Origin: JAPPHA01 sp965220985
GTDB lineage: Bacteria; Pseudomonadota; Alphaproteobacteria; Rhodobacterales; Rhodobacteraceae
Assembly (NCBI GenBank): GCA_965220985.1
Contig: OZ244854.1
Location: 806,001 to 870,000 of the forward strand
Direction of reading: 5' to 3'
DNA: 64,000 nt
The notes under the pieces were generated by a model. The model searched no databases, had not been told where the DNA came from, and worked only from the letters and a program-made list of their open reading frames with translations. Positions 26,816 to 35,883 of this stretch are shown one piece after another (position 1 is the stretch's first letter; every line of letters starts with the position of its first letter). The position numbers and the translations under genes were made by a program.

Positions 26816-29011
26816 ATGACGCGCGACGACGCCCTCCACATCGCGGCAGGTACGCATGACGACCCGTTCTCCGTGCTCGGCATGCACGCCGAAGACGGAA
26901 AGCTGACGATCAGGGTCTTCTTGCCCGGCGCGTCCGGCATCGACGTGCTCGACGCGAGCTCCAAACGCCGGGTTGCGTCACTCGAACCCGTGCCGGATGC
27001 ACCCGGGGTCTTCGTCGGCGTCGCCAAAAGACGAAAGAAGCCGTTCGACTACCTGCTGCTGATCACGAAGGGCGAGGACCGGTTCGTGGCGGACGACCCC
27101 TACGGATACGGACCGATTCTTGGGGATCTCGACGAGCACCTGATCGGTGAGGGCGCGCATCTGAACCTCTGGAACGCGCTTGGCGCCCACGTGATGATGC
27201 ACGAAAACGCGATGGGCACGCATTTTGCCGTCTGGGCGCCAAATGCGAGCCGGGTGTCGGTCGTGGGCGACTTCAACGATTGGGACGGTCGGCGTCACGG
27301 GATGCGCAAGCGCGGACGCACGGGCGTGTGGGAAATCTTTCTTCCCGGCGTCGGGGAGGGCGAGGCCTACAAGTACGAACTTCTCGGACCGGACGGTCGA
27401 CTCCTGCCCCAGAAGGCCGATCCGGTCGGTTTTGGCGCCGAACATCCGCCACGGACCGCATCCGTCGTGCGAAACCTTGACGGTCACGCATGGAAGGATG
27501 CGGAATGGATGTCGACGCGAGAAGCCCGACAGCACATCGACCAGCCGATCTCGATCTACGAAGTGCACCTCGGGTCGTGGCAGCGCGTTCCCGAAGACGG
27601 CAACCGGCCCCTGTCATATCTGGAACACGCCTCTCGGCTCGTGCCCCATGCCAGGGACATGGGCTTCACGCATGTCGAACTGATGCCGGTTTCGGAGTTT
27701 CCGTTTGACGGTTCATGGGGCTATCAGCCGGTCGGTCTCTATGCTCCAACGACACGCTACGGAACACCGGATGAGTTCCGCCAGCTCGTCGAAGCCTGCC
27801 ACGCCGCAGAGCTCGGCGTCATTCTGGACTGGGTCCCGGGCCATTTTCCCGAAGACGAGCACGGCCTCGGTCGGTTTGACGGCACAGCGCTGTACGAGCA
27901 CGCGGACCGCCGCGAGGGCTTTCACCCCGACTGGAACACGCTGGTCTACAACTATGGCCGACGCGAAGTGTCGAACTACCTGACGGCCAACGCCCTCTAC
28001 TGGCTGAAGGAGCATCACCTGGACGGCCTGCGTGTCGATGCGGTCGCATCGATGCTCTATCGCGACTACTCGCGAAAGGAAGGCGAGTGGATCCCCAACA
28101 AGGATGGCGGTCGCGAGAACCTCGAAGCCATTGCCTTTCTGCAACGGACCAATGCCGCCGCCTATGGCACGACCCCCGGAATCATGATGGTCGCCGAGGA
28201 AAGCACCGCCTTCCCCGGCGTCTCGAGGGCCGTGGACCAGGGAGGGCTCGGTTTCGGGTTCAAGTGGAACATGGGCTGGATGAATGACACGCTGGCCTAC
28301 ATGAAAGAGGATCCGGTTCACCGAAAACACCACCATCACAGGATGACATTCGGAATCGACTACGCTTTCTCCGAGAATTTCATCCTGCCGATCAGCCACG
28401 ACGAGGTGGTCCACGGCAAGGGGTCCGTCCTCGACAAGATGCCCGGCGACGGGCTGGACAAGTTTGCCAACCTCCGCGCCTACTACGGATTCATGTGGGG
28501 TCATCCAGGCAAGAAACTGCTTTTCATGGGCTGCGAGTTCGCGCAAGGGAAGGAGTGGAACCATGACGCTTCGCTCGACTGGCATCTCCTCGACAACGAA
28601 CTGCACCGCGGCGTGCAGCGCCTGGTTCGGGATCTGAACCGGACTTACCGGAAATCCCCGAGCCTGCATCAGCTCGATTGCAAGCCGGAGGGGTTTCAGT
28701 GGGTCGAAGGCGATGCGGCCGACGAATCGACCTTCGCCTGGATCCGGCGCGGCAAGGACGGGAGCGCTCCGGTGCTGGTTGTCTGCAATTTCACCCCTGT
28801 GGAACGGCGGAACCGGCGCATCGGCGTTCCATTGCCGGGCCGCTGGGTCGAGCTGTTGAACACCGATGCCGAAATCTACGGCGGCGGTGGGCGAGGAAAC
28901 CTTGGCGGCGTCGACAGCGAGACGGTTTCGGCATCGGGGCACGAGCATTCCCTGTCCCTGACCCTGCCGCCGCTGTCCACGTTGATGTTCGAACATGCGG
29001 GCGGTCCTTGA
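26816..29011 (+). CDS. glgB: 1,4-alpha-glucan branching enzyme
   Basis: 731 residues, GH13 family. It has an N-terminal glgB-specific domain, a CBM48 near residues 125-225 (NAMGTHFAVWAPNASRVSVVGDFNDW) and the catalytic barrel. The conserved regions are VILDWVPGHF near 335-344, the nucleophile D408 in GLRVDAVASM, the acid/base E461 in MMVAEES and D529 in ISHDEVVHG. It transfers alpha-1,4 chains to make alpha-1,6 branches. The ATG 26816 starts 40 bp after glgP. Confidence 0.95.
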   Translation: MTRDDALHIAAGTHDDPFSVLGMHAEDGKLTIRVFLPGASGIDVLDASSKRRVASLEPVPDAPGVFVGVAKRRKKPFDYLLLITKGEDRFVADDPYGYGPILGDLDEHLIGEGAHLNLWNALGAHVMMHENAMGTHFAVWAPNASRVSVVGDFNDWDGRRHGMRKRGRTGVWEIFLPGVGEGEAYKYELLGPDGRLLPQKADPVGFGAEHPPRTASVVRNLDGHAWKDAEWMSTREARQHIDQPISIYEVHLGSWQRVPEDGNRPLSYLEHASRLVPHARDMGFTHVELMPVSEFPFDGSWGYQPVGLYAPTTRYGTPDEFRQLVEACHAAELGVILDWVPGHFPEDEHGLGRFDGTALYEHADRREGFHPDWNTLVYNYGRREVSNYLTANALYWLKEHHLDGLRVDAVASMLYRDYSRKEGEWIPNKDGGRENLEAIAFLQRTNAAAYGTTPGIMMVAEESTAFPGVSRAVDQGGLGFGFKWNMGWMNDTLAYMKEDPVHRKHHHHRMTFGIDYAFSENFILPISHDEVVHGKGSVLDKMPGDGLDKFANLRAYYGFMWGHPGKKLLFMGCEFAQGKEWNHDASLDWHLLDNELHRGVQRLVRDLNRTYRKSPSLHQLDCKPEGFQWVEGDAADESTFAWIRRGKDGSAPVLVVCNFTPVERRNRRIGVPLPGRWVELLNTDAEIYGGGGRGNLGGVDSETVSASGHEHSLSLTLPPLSTLMFEHAGGP

Positions 29012-29045
29012 AACGGACCTGCCCGGTACAGAAGGAGGCAAAGGA

Positions 29046-30305
29046 ATGGATCGAGAGACTCGCAGACTTGCTCAGCAATCGATGGCTTACGTGCTCGCGG
29101 GCGGGCGCGGCAGCAGGCTGTACGAAATGACCGACCGCCGGGCAAAGCCGGCCATGTTTTTCGGGGGAAAGAGCCGGATCATCGACTTCCCGCTCTCCAA
29201 CGCCGTGAATTCCGGCATTCGACGCATCGGCGTCGCCACCCAGTACAAGGCGCACTCGCTCATCCGCCACCTGCAGCGTGGATGGAGCTTCTTTCGCGCC
29301 GAGCGAAACGAGTCGCTCGACATTCTCCCCGCTTCCCAGCAGCTCAACAACGAGAACTGGTACAAGGGTACGGCGGACGCGGTTGCCCAGAACGCCGAAA
29401 TCATCCGCAGCTACGGCCCGAAGTACATCATCATCCTCGCGGGTGACCACATCTACAAGCAGGACTATGCGGTGATGCTCGCGCATCACGTCGACAGCGG
29501 AGCCGATGTCACCGTCGGCTGCATCGAAGTGCCGCGCATGGAGGCGACCGGTTTCGGGGTCATGAAGGTCGATACTGAAGATCGCATTCTCGAATTCGTC
29601 GAGAAACCGAAAGATCCGCCCCCCATGCCGGGCCATCCGGACACGGCCCTTGCCAGCATGGGCATCTACGTGTTCGAGACCGAATATCTTCTGGATCTGT
29701 TCGACGAGGTGAGGGACGACCCGGACTACGGTCACGACTTCGGCGGCGACCTGATCCCGAAGATCGTCAGGGAAGGCAAGGCGGTCGCGCACCCCTTCAG
29801 CCGGTCATGCATTCGGTCATCCATGGAGGACAAGGCCTATTGGCGTGACGTGGGCACTGTCGATGCATTCTGGCAGGCCAACATCGACCTGACCGACTTT
29901 CGTCCGGCTCTCGATCTTTACGACCAGTCCTGGCCGATCTGGACCTATTCCGAACTGACGCCACCGGCGAAGTTCATCCACAACGAGGAAGGCCGGCGCG
30001 GACACGCGATATCGTCGATCGTCTCGGGCGGGTGCATCATTTCGGGGTCCAGCCTGGAACGCTGCCTGATGTTCACCGGTGTCAGGACCCACTCCTACTC
30101 GCAGCTCGAAGGCGTCGTCGCGATGCCTTACGTCGAGATCAATCGCAGCGCGCGACTGAAGAACACGGTCATCGACCGCGGCGTCATCATTCCGAAAGGG
30201 CTGGTCGTGGGCGAAGACCCGGAGCTGGACGCCAAGCGCTTTCGGCGCTCCGAAAACGGGATCTGCCTGATCACGCGTCCGATGATCAACCGCCTGGAAA
30301 GTTGA
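29046..30305 (+). CDS. glgC: Glucose-1-phosphate adenylyltransferase (ADP-glucose pyrophosphorylase)
   Basis: 419 residues from ATG 29046, chosen because GGAGG lies just upstream; the frame is open to 28995. It makes ADP-glucose from ATP and glucose 1-phosphate, the committed step of glycogen synthesis. Motifs are YVLAGGRGSRLYEMTDRRAKPA near residue 15, DFPLSNAVNSGIRRI, ILAGDHIYKQDY, the EKPKDPP substrate-lysine segment, and a C-terminal left-handed beta-helix domain. The enzyme is usually controlled by fructose 6-phosphate or similar allosteric activators in this lineage. It ends one base before the glgA start. Confidence 0.95.
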   Translation: MDRETRRLAQQSMAYVLAGGRGSRLYEMTDRRAKPAMFFGGKSRIIDFPLSNAVNSGIRRIGVATQYKAHSLIRHLQRGWSFFRAERNESLDILPASQQLNNENWYKGTADAVAQNAEIIRSYGPKYIIILAGDHIYKQDYAVMLAHHVDSGADVTVGCIEVPRMEATGFGVMKVDTEDRILEFVEKPKDPPPMPGHPDTALASMGIYVFETEYLLDLFDEVRDDPDYGHDFGGDLIPKIVREGKAVAHPFSRSCIRSSMEDKAYWRDVGTVDAFWQANIDLTDFRPALDLYDQSWPIWTYSELTPPAKFIHNEEGRRGHAISSIVSGGCIISGSSLERCLMFTGVRTHSYSQLEGVVAMPYVEINRSARLKNTVIDRGVIIPKGLVVGEDPELDAKRFRRSENGICLITRPMINRLES

Positions 30306-30306
30306 C

Positions 30307-31743
30307 ATGAAAGTCCTGTTCGTCGCTTCCGAATGTGCGCCGTTCGTCAAGACCGGCGGTCTGGCAGACGTGATCGGCGCCTTGCCGAAGGCGCTCGCGG
30401 CGACCGGGACGCAAGTCAGGATTCTTGTCCCGGCATACCGGGCGCTTCATCGCCTTGCACGGACCGGTCGCTCGATCAGGCAGTTCGCCGACCTGTTCGG
30501 CGGACGTGCCGAAATCAGGGCCGTTCGATCCGAGGGACTGGAACTCCTGCTGCTCGTGGCGCCGCACCTCTACGACCGGGACGGCAACATCTATCTGGGC
30601 CCGGACGGGCAGGACTGGTCGGACAATCACCTGCGGTTCGCCGCACTCTGCCTCGCGGGCAAGGAACTGGCGATTCACGGCGTCGATGACTGGATCCCGG
30701 ACATCGTCAACGTGCATGACTGGCAGGCTGGCCTCGTGCCAGCGTATCTGTCGCAGGCCGGGCGACGCTCGCCGCCGGTGGTCACGACCATCCACAACAT
30801 TGCGTTTCAAGGTCTGTTCGATGCGTCCGAACTGGCGAAACTGATGCTGAAAGGCGAGATGTTCAGTGCTGATGCGGTCGAGTACTATGGCAAGATCGGG
30901 TTTCTCAAGGCTGGTCTGGCGCTGTCTGACAGAATCACCACCGTCAGCCCGACCTATGCCTGCGAACTGCTGACGCCGGAATTCGGAATGGGTCTCGACG
31001 GCCTGCTCCGCCAGCGCGGAAGCGATCTCAGCGGCATCTTGAACGGAATCGATCTTGACGCGTGGAACCCGGAAACCGACCCGCATCTCGTCGCCAACTA
31101 CTCCGCGCGATCGCTCCGGCGAAAAGAGGCAAACAAGCGCGAAGTCGAAGCGCGTTTTGGCCTGCAGCGAAACGACGGACCCCTCTTCTGCGTCGTCAGC
31201 CGGCTGACGTTGCAAAAGGGCCTCGACATGCTGCTCGAGTGTCTTCCGGGTCTCGTCGCCGCAGGCGCCAGCATTGCCGTGCTCGGGTCGGGGGACGGCG
31301 CGCTGGAGCGGCAATTCGTGGAGGCATCGAACCGGTACCCCTCGCAGGTCGGCGCGATCATTGGATACGACGAGCCATTGTCTCACCTCCTGCAAGGCGG
31401 AAGCGATGCCATTCTCGTCCCCTCTCGCTTCGAACCTTGCGGTCTGACCCAGCTATACGGCTTGCGCTACGGCGCGTTGCCAATTGTCGCGCGCACGGGC
31501 GGGCTGGCCGACACGGTCATCGACGCGAACGATGCTGCGCTTGCCGCCGGGTGCGCAACCGGGTTTCAGTTCTCTCCGATCAACGCCACGATGCTGTCGC
31601 TGGCAATCGCCCGGGCGTGCACGATCCACCGACAACCGAAGATCTGGTCGGCCATGATGCGTCGAGCCATGCGCCATCCGGTCGGTTGGGACACCTCGGC
31701 TGCCGCCTACCAGGCGATCTATCGCGGCCTGATCGCGAGCTGA
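30307..31743 (+). CDS. glgA: Glycogen synthase (ADP-glucose)
   Basis: 478 residues, GT5 family. The N-terminal nucleotide-sugar site is FVKTGGLADVIGALPKAL at about residues 13-30. Others are NVHDWQAG, TIHNIAFQGLF, LNGIDLDAWNPETD, and the C-terminal retaining-glycosyltransferase segment FEPCGLTQLYGLRYGALPIVARTGGLADTV. It extends alpha-1,4 glucan using the ADP-glucose made by GlgC. It begins one base after the glgC stop, so the two are tightly coupled. Confidence 0.95.
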   Translation: MKVLFVASECAPFVKTGGLADVIGALPKALAATGTQVRILVPAYRALHRLARTGRSIRQFADLFGGRAEIRAVRSEGLELLLLVAPHLYDRDGNIYLGPDGQDWSDNHLRFAALCLAGKELAIHGVDDWIPDIVNVHDWQAGLVPAYLSQAGRRSPPVVTTIHNIAFQGLFDASELAKLMLKGEMFSADAVEYYGKIGFLKAGLALSDRITTVSPTYACELLTPEFGMGLDGLLRQRGSDLSGILNGIDLDAWNPETDPHLVANYSARSLRRKEANKREVEARFGLQRNDGPLFCVVSRLTLQKGLDMLLECLPGLVAAGASIAVLGSGDGALERQFVEASNRYPSQVGAIIGYDEPLSHLLQGGSDAILVPSRFEPCGLTQLYGLRYGALPIVARTGGLADTVIDANDAALAAGCATGFQFSPINATMLSLAIARACTIHRQPKIWSAMMRRAMRHPVGWDTSAAAYQAIYRGLIAS

Positions 31744-31762
31744 TCCCGGGACCGCATCCGCG

Positions 31763-33865
31763 ATGACGTCCTTCCACCTGACCGCCGGAAGCCACCAACG
31801 CCTCGGCGCGCATCATGACGGCAGCGGCGTCAACTTTGCCGTTTTCTCGGAGAACGCGACGAAGATCGAGCTTTGTCTTTTTTCGCCAGGCGGCAAGACG
31901 GAAACGACCCGCGTCGCCCTGCCGGAGCGCACGGGGTCGATTTGGCACGGTCACCTCGACGGCCTGCCGGTGGGGTGCCTCTACGGCTATCGCGCTCACG
32001 GCAGTTACGCGCCGGAGTCGGGGCACCGCTTCAACCCGAACAAGCTGCTCTGCGATCCGTACACGCGCGAGTTCTTTGGCCGGTGGACCAACCATCCGAG
32101 CACCCTTGGCTACAACAAGGCGTCATCGGAGGGAGACCTGTCCTTCGACCGATCGGACAGCGCGCCTCATGTGCCGAAATCCGTTGTCTCCGACCCCAAG
32201 CTGTTCATGGGCTTGGCCCAGGGAAGACATCGGCAGAGCTGCGCGGACCTGGTCTACGAAGCCCACGTCAAGGGCCTGACCCAGCAGCATCCGCTGGTAC
32301 CGCAGGAGCTCCGCGGCACCTTCGAGGGCCTGGTGGCCGACCCGATTCTCGAGCACCTGCAGAAGCTGGGAGTCAAGGCGGTCGAGTTGATGCCCGTTCA
32401 CGCGTTTGTCGACGATTCGTTCCTGCTGGAGCGCGGGCTCACGAATTACTGGGGCTACAATTCCATCGGCTTCTTTGCGCCTGAACCCCGGTATCTTGGC
32501 CCCAGCGGTCTTTTGGGCTTTCGGCACATGGTGGACCGTTTCCACGAATTCGGCATCGAGGTCGTCCTGGACGTTGTCTACAACCACACTGCCGAGGGCG
32601 ACCACCGCGGTCCGACGCTGTGCTTTCGCGGGCTCGACAATGCCTCCTACTACAGGTTGCTTGCCGAACAACCGCGCTACCATGTCAATGACACCGGCTG
32701 CGGCAACACGTTGAAAGTCTCTCATCCATTCGTTCTGCGAATGGTGCTCGACAGCCTGCGGTTCTGGGTCCAGTGCATGGGCGTGGACGGGTTTCGTTTT
32801 GACCTCGCCACGACACTGGGGCGTGAAGATCACGGTTTCGATCCGCACGGCGGCTTTTTCGACGCCTTGCGCCAGGACCCCATCCTCTCGCAGGTTCGCA
32901 TGATTGCCGAACCCTGGGACGTGGGGCCCGGCGGCTATCGGCTTGGCGGTTTTCCGGCCGAGTTCTCGGAGTGGAATGACAGCTACCGCGATACGGTCCG
33001 TCGATACTGGCGCGGCGACGACCACAGTGCCCAGGATCTCGGCTGCAGGCTGCTGGGCTCTGCCGACAAGTTTGGCCAGGCAGGACGCAGCAGCCGGTCC
33101 TCGATCAACTTCGCCGCAGCGCATGACGGTTTCACGCTGGCCGACACGATGCGCTACGCGAGCAAGCACAACGAGGCCAATCTCGAGGCCAATCGGGACG
33201 GTCATCACGCCAATTTCAGCGACAATTTCGGCGTCGAAGGTTTCTCGGAAGATCCGGAAATCAAGGAGAGACGCGATCGGCGCATCCGCAACATGCTGGC
33301 GACGCTGTTCCTGTCGCAAGGAACGCCGATGCTGCTGGCCGGCGACGAATTCGGGAACTCGCAGGACGGCAACAACAACGCCTATTGCCAGGACAACGAG
33401 ACCGGCTGGTTGGACTGGGCGCGAGCCGATGCCGAACTCCTTGAGTTTGTCCAGGCGCTGTCGGCATTCCGACGCAACCATCCAGTCCTGCGTCAATCGC
33501 GCTTTCTCCATGGCGACTTGCGCGAATCCGACGGCCTGCCGGATGTTCAATGGACCGATTTCGCCGGCGGTCCGCTTCACTGGCGCGACCCAGGCCTGTC
33601 AAATCTGTGCCTGACACTGAGGGGTTCGGCCGAGACCGCCTGGACTGGCATCGACGACGATGTCGTGTTCATCGCGTTCAATCGCTCGCGCGACGCGATG
33701 GAGGTGAAGTTGCCGAAAGCGACTTCGGGACAGCGGTGGATTCGGTGCATCGACACCAGCCGCGCCGCGCGAGATGCCGATGGATCCGTGGAAACGGAAA
33801 CTGCCACGGTCGCCGGAGATTCCGTCACGGCCTTTGCCTGCAAGCCAAGAGGCGTCGCGGCATGA
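31763..33865 (+). CDS. glgX: Glycogen debranching enzyme GlgX
   Basis: 700 residues, GH13. An N-terminal CBM48 region (GSHQRLGAHHDGSGVNFAVFSENATK) is followed by the barrel with VVLDVVYNHTAEG, nucleophile in VDGFRFDLATTLGR, MIAEPWDVGPGGY and INFAAAHDGFTLADTM. LLAGDEFGNSQDGNNNAYCQD is typical of GlgX/isoamylase. It removes short branches left by phosphorylase, releasing maltotetraose-size oligosaccharides that MalQ (next gene) can process. Its last four bases overlap the malQ start (ATGA). Confidence 0.95.
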   Translation: MTSFHLTAGSHQRLGAHHDGSGVNFAVFSENATKIELCLFSPGGKTETTRVALPERTGSIWHGHLDGLPVGCLYGYRAHGSYAPESGHRFNPNKLLCDPYTREFFGRWTNHPSTLGYNKASSEGDLSFDRSDSAPHVPKSVVSDPKLFMGLAQGRHRQSCADLVYEAHVKGLTQQHPLVPQELRGTFEGLVADPILEHLQKLGVKAVELMPVHAFVDDSFLLERGLTNYWGYNSIGFFAPEPRYLGPSGLLGFRHMVDRFHEFGIEVVLDVVYNHTAEGDHRGPTLCFRGLDNASYYRLLAEQPRYHVNDTGCGNTLKVSHPFVLRMVLDSLRFWVQCMGVDGFRFDLATTLGREDHGFDPHGGFFDALRQDPILSQVRMIAEPWDVGPGGYRLGGFPAEFSEWNDSYRDTVRRYWRGDDHSAQDLGCRLLGSADKFGQAGRSSRSSINFAAAHDGFTLADTMRYASKHNEANLEANRDGHHANFSDNFGVEGFSEDPEIKERRDRRIRNMLATLFLSQGTPMLLAGDEFGNSQDGNNNAYCQDNETGWLDWARADAELLEFVQALSAFRRNHPVLRQSRFLHGDLRESDGLPDVQWTDFAGGPLHWRDPGLSNLCLTLRGSAETAWTGIDDDVVFIAFNRSRDAMEVKLPKATSGQRWIRCIDTSRAARDADGSVETETATVAGDSVTAFACKPRGVAA

Positions 33866-35880
33866 AGGACGATATCGCCCTTGGCCAGCTTGCAGAGGCG
33901 CATGGCATTCTTGCAAGCTACCGTGACATGGAAGGACAGGAGCAAACTGCATCCCCTGACACCTTGCAGGCACTGCTCGCGGCAAATTCGGTTGCGGCGG
34001 AGAACGCCAGACTTGTTCGCGAGAGTCTCGAAGCGTTCCATGCGCAAGCAAGGGCACGGCGTTTTCCCGAGGAAGTGATCATCGAGAGCCGCAAGGCGAC
34101 GACCCTGACCATCGGGTCGAGCGACCGCTGGCGGCTTCGGCTCCCCGACTCGCAGGACGTTCTTGCAAGCGGCAGTTCAACGGACTCGATTGCGCTTCCA
34201 GCGCTTGCGTCGGAAGTCTACGCTCTCGAGGTCGGCGCGGCGTCGTCGCGCGAAACCGTACGCGTCATTGCGGCGCCGGCTCGCGCCCCTTCGGTCCAGG
34301 ACCGGGCTCAGTTGGCCCGCACCTGGGGCGTGACCCTGGCGCTTTACGGGCTGCGGTCGTCACGCAACGCCGGTTTGGGCGACTATGCCGACCTGGCCAG
34401 GCTGGCCAGTTCCGCAGGGGGACTCGGGGCGTCATTCGCGGCAACCAATCCGCTGCACGCGATGGGGCATTCAAGCACGGTCTTCAGCCCCTACTCGCCT
34501 TCGCACCGCGGGTTTTTGAACACTGACCACATCGCGCTGGACGCAATTCCGGGGCTTGAAAACGCGCCTGTCGCACACGGACTGGTGGCGGCCGCCGCAC
34601 CCGAGATGGCAAGGCTTCGATCGACCCGCCACGTCGATCATCATCGGCACAAGTCGATGCACAAGCGGTTGCTTGCGGAGCTTTATCGGGCTTTTCGTGC
34701 CGATGGCGCCGCATGGGCCCATGACGCCTTGTCCAGATTTGTCGGTGAGCGAGGTCGCGAGCTGGAACGTTTTGCCCGTTTCGAAGCGCTGGCGTGTCGG
34801 AACGGGCCGGATTGGCGAGAGTGGCCGCATCCGTTGCGCGATGCGCATGACGACGAAGCGGCAGAATTTCACGTTTGGCTTCAATGGATTGCCGACTGCC
34901 AGCTTGGCAATGCACAGCGCGCGGCGCGCGAAAGCGGGATGGCGCTGGGGCTGTGCCTCGACCTCGCCGTTGGCGCCCGCCGGGGTGGTGCGGAAAGCTG
35001 GTGCGACCAGGACGTCATTGCTCACGGGGTTTCAATCGGTGCACCGCCGGATCATCTCAATCCGCACGGACAGAACTGGAACGTTTCGGCCTTTGCCCCG
35101 CATCGTCTGGCAGCGACGAACTACAGGCCATTCCGTCGTCTCCTGGCATCAAGCATGCGTCATGCCGGCGCATTGCGGGTCGACCACGTGCTTGGGCTCA
35201 ATCGCGGTTTCTGGATACCCGACGATGGCAGTCCGGGCGGATACGTGCGTCAAAAATTTGCCGCTCTCGTGGCGATCCTGAAGATCGAGGCAGAGAAACA
35301 CGGAACGATTGTCATCGGCGAAGACCTCGGGCTAGTTCCAAGCGGGTTTCGCGAAACGATGCGGGCCCACGGGATCCACGGGTATTCCGTCATGCAGTAC
35401 GAACGCGACCAGGACCGACGGCTCAAGCCGGCAAGTCTCGCCCCCGAGCAGGCCCTCGCGTGCTTTTCCACCCATGACACCCCGACGGTGCGCGGATTCG
35501 AGATCGGCCGCGACATCGACTGGTGGGAACGTCTCGGATGGATCGACACCCAGGAAGCCGTCCGGGCACGGGAGCAGCGCCGCGAGGATCTCGCGGACAT
35601 CGCGGGACACTGCACAACCCGCGGCAACGGCGGATTCAACTCGATCGTTCACGGTTCGCTCGCCCGATCGCCGTCCGCGTTGGTGAGCGTTCAGCTCGAC
35701 GACATCTTCGAACACGAGGAAGCCCAGAACCTGCCCGGCACGGTCGACGAGCACGTCAACTGGCGACGAAAATACGGCGTGGACATCGAGAGACTTGCCG
35801 AAGACGGCCGGTTTCGGTCTCTCGCCACGGTGATGAACGAAAACCGGAAAAAGAGCGACCGCAATTCAACGGAGGGATGA
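33862..35880 (+). CDS. malQ: 4-alpha-glucanotransferase (amylomaltase)
   Basis: 672 residues from ATG 33862, overlapping the glgX stop. GH77 features are WGVTLALYGLRSSRNAGLGDYADLARLA around residue 150, NPLHAM, YSPSHR, DLAVGARRGGAESW, LRVDHVLGLNRGFWIP with the nucleophile aspartate, and VIGEDLGLVP with the acid/base glutamate, plus FSTHDTPTVRGF. It disproportionates malto-oligosaccharides, recycling the short chains from GlgX into longer ones usable by phosphorylase. GLRSSRN.GLGDY is typical of the alphaproteobacterial form. Its presence inside the operon makes the pathway self-contained. Confidence 0.9.
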   Translation: MKDDIALGQLAEAHGILASYRDMEGQEQTASPDTLQALLAANSVAAENARLVRESLEAFHAQARARRFPEEVIIESRKATTLTIGSSDRWRLRLPDSQDVLASGSSTDSIALPALASEVYALEVGAASSRETVRVIAAPARAPSVQDRAQLARTWGVTLALYGLRSSRNAGLGDYADLARLASSAGGLGASFAATNPLHAMGHSSTVFSPYSPSHRGFLNTDHIALDAIPGLENAPVAHGLVAAAAPEMARLRSTRHVDHHRHKSMHKRLLAELYRAFRADGAAWAHDALSRFVGERGRELERFARFEALACRNGPDWREWPHPLRDAHDDEAAEFHVWLQWIADCQLGNAQRAARESGMALGLCLDLAVGARRGGAESWCDQDVIAHGVSIGAPPDHLNPHGQNWNVSAFAPHRLAATNYRPFRRLLASSMRHAGALRVDHVLGLNRGFWIPDDGSPGGYVRQKFAALVAILKIEAEKHGTIVIGEDLGLVPSGFRETMRAHGIHGYSVMQYERDQDRRLKPASLAPEQALACFSTHDTPTVRGFEIGRDIDWWERLGWIDTQEAVRAREQRREDLADIAGHCTTRGNGGFNSIVHGSLARSPSALVSVQLDDIFEHEEAQNLPGTVDEHVNWRRKYGVDIERLAEDGRFRSLATVMNENRKKSDRNSTEG

Positions 35881-35883
35881 CAC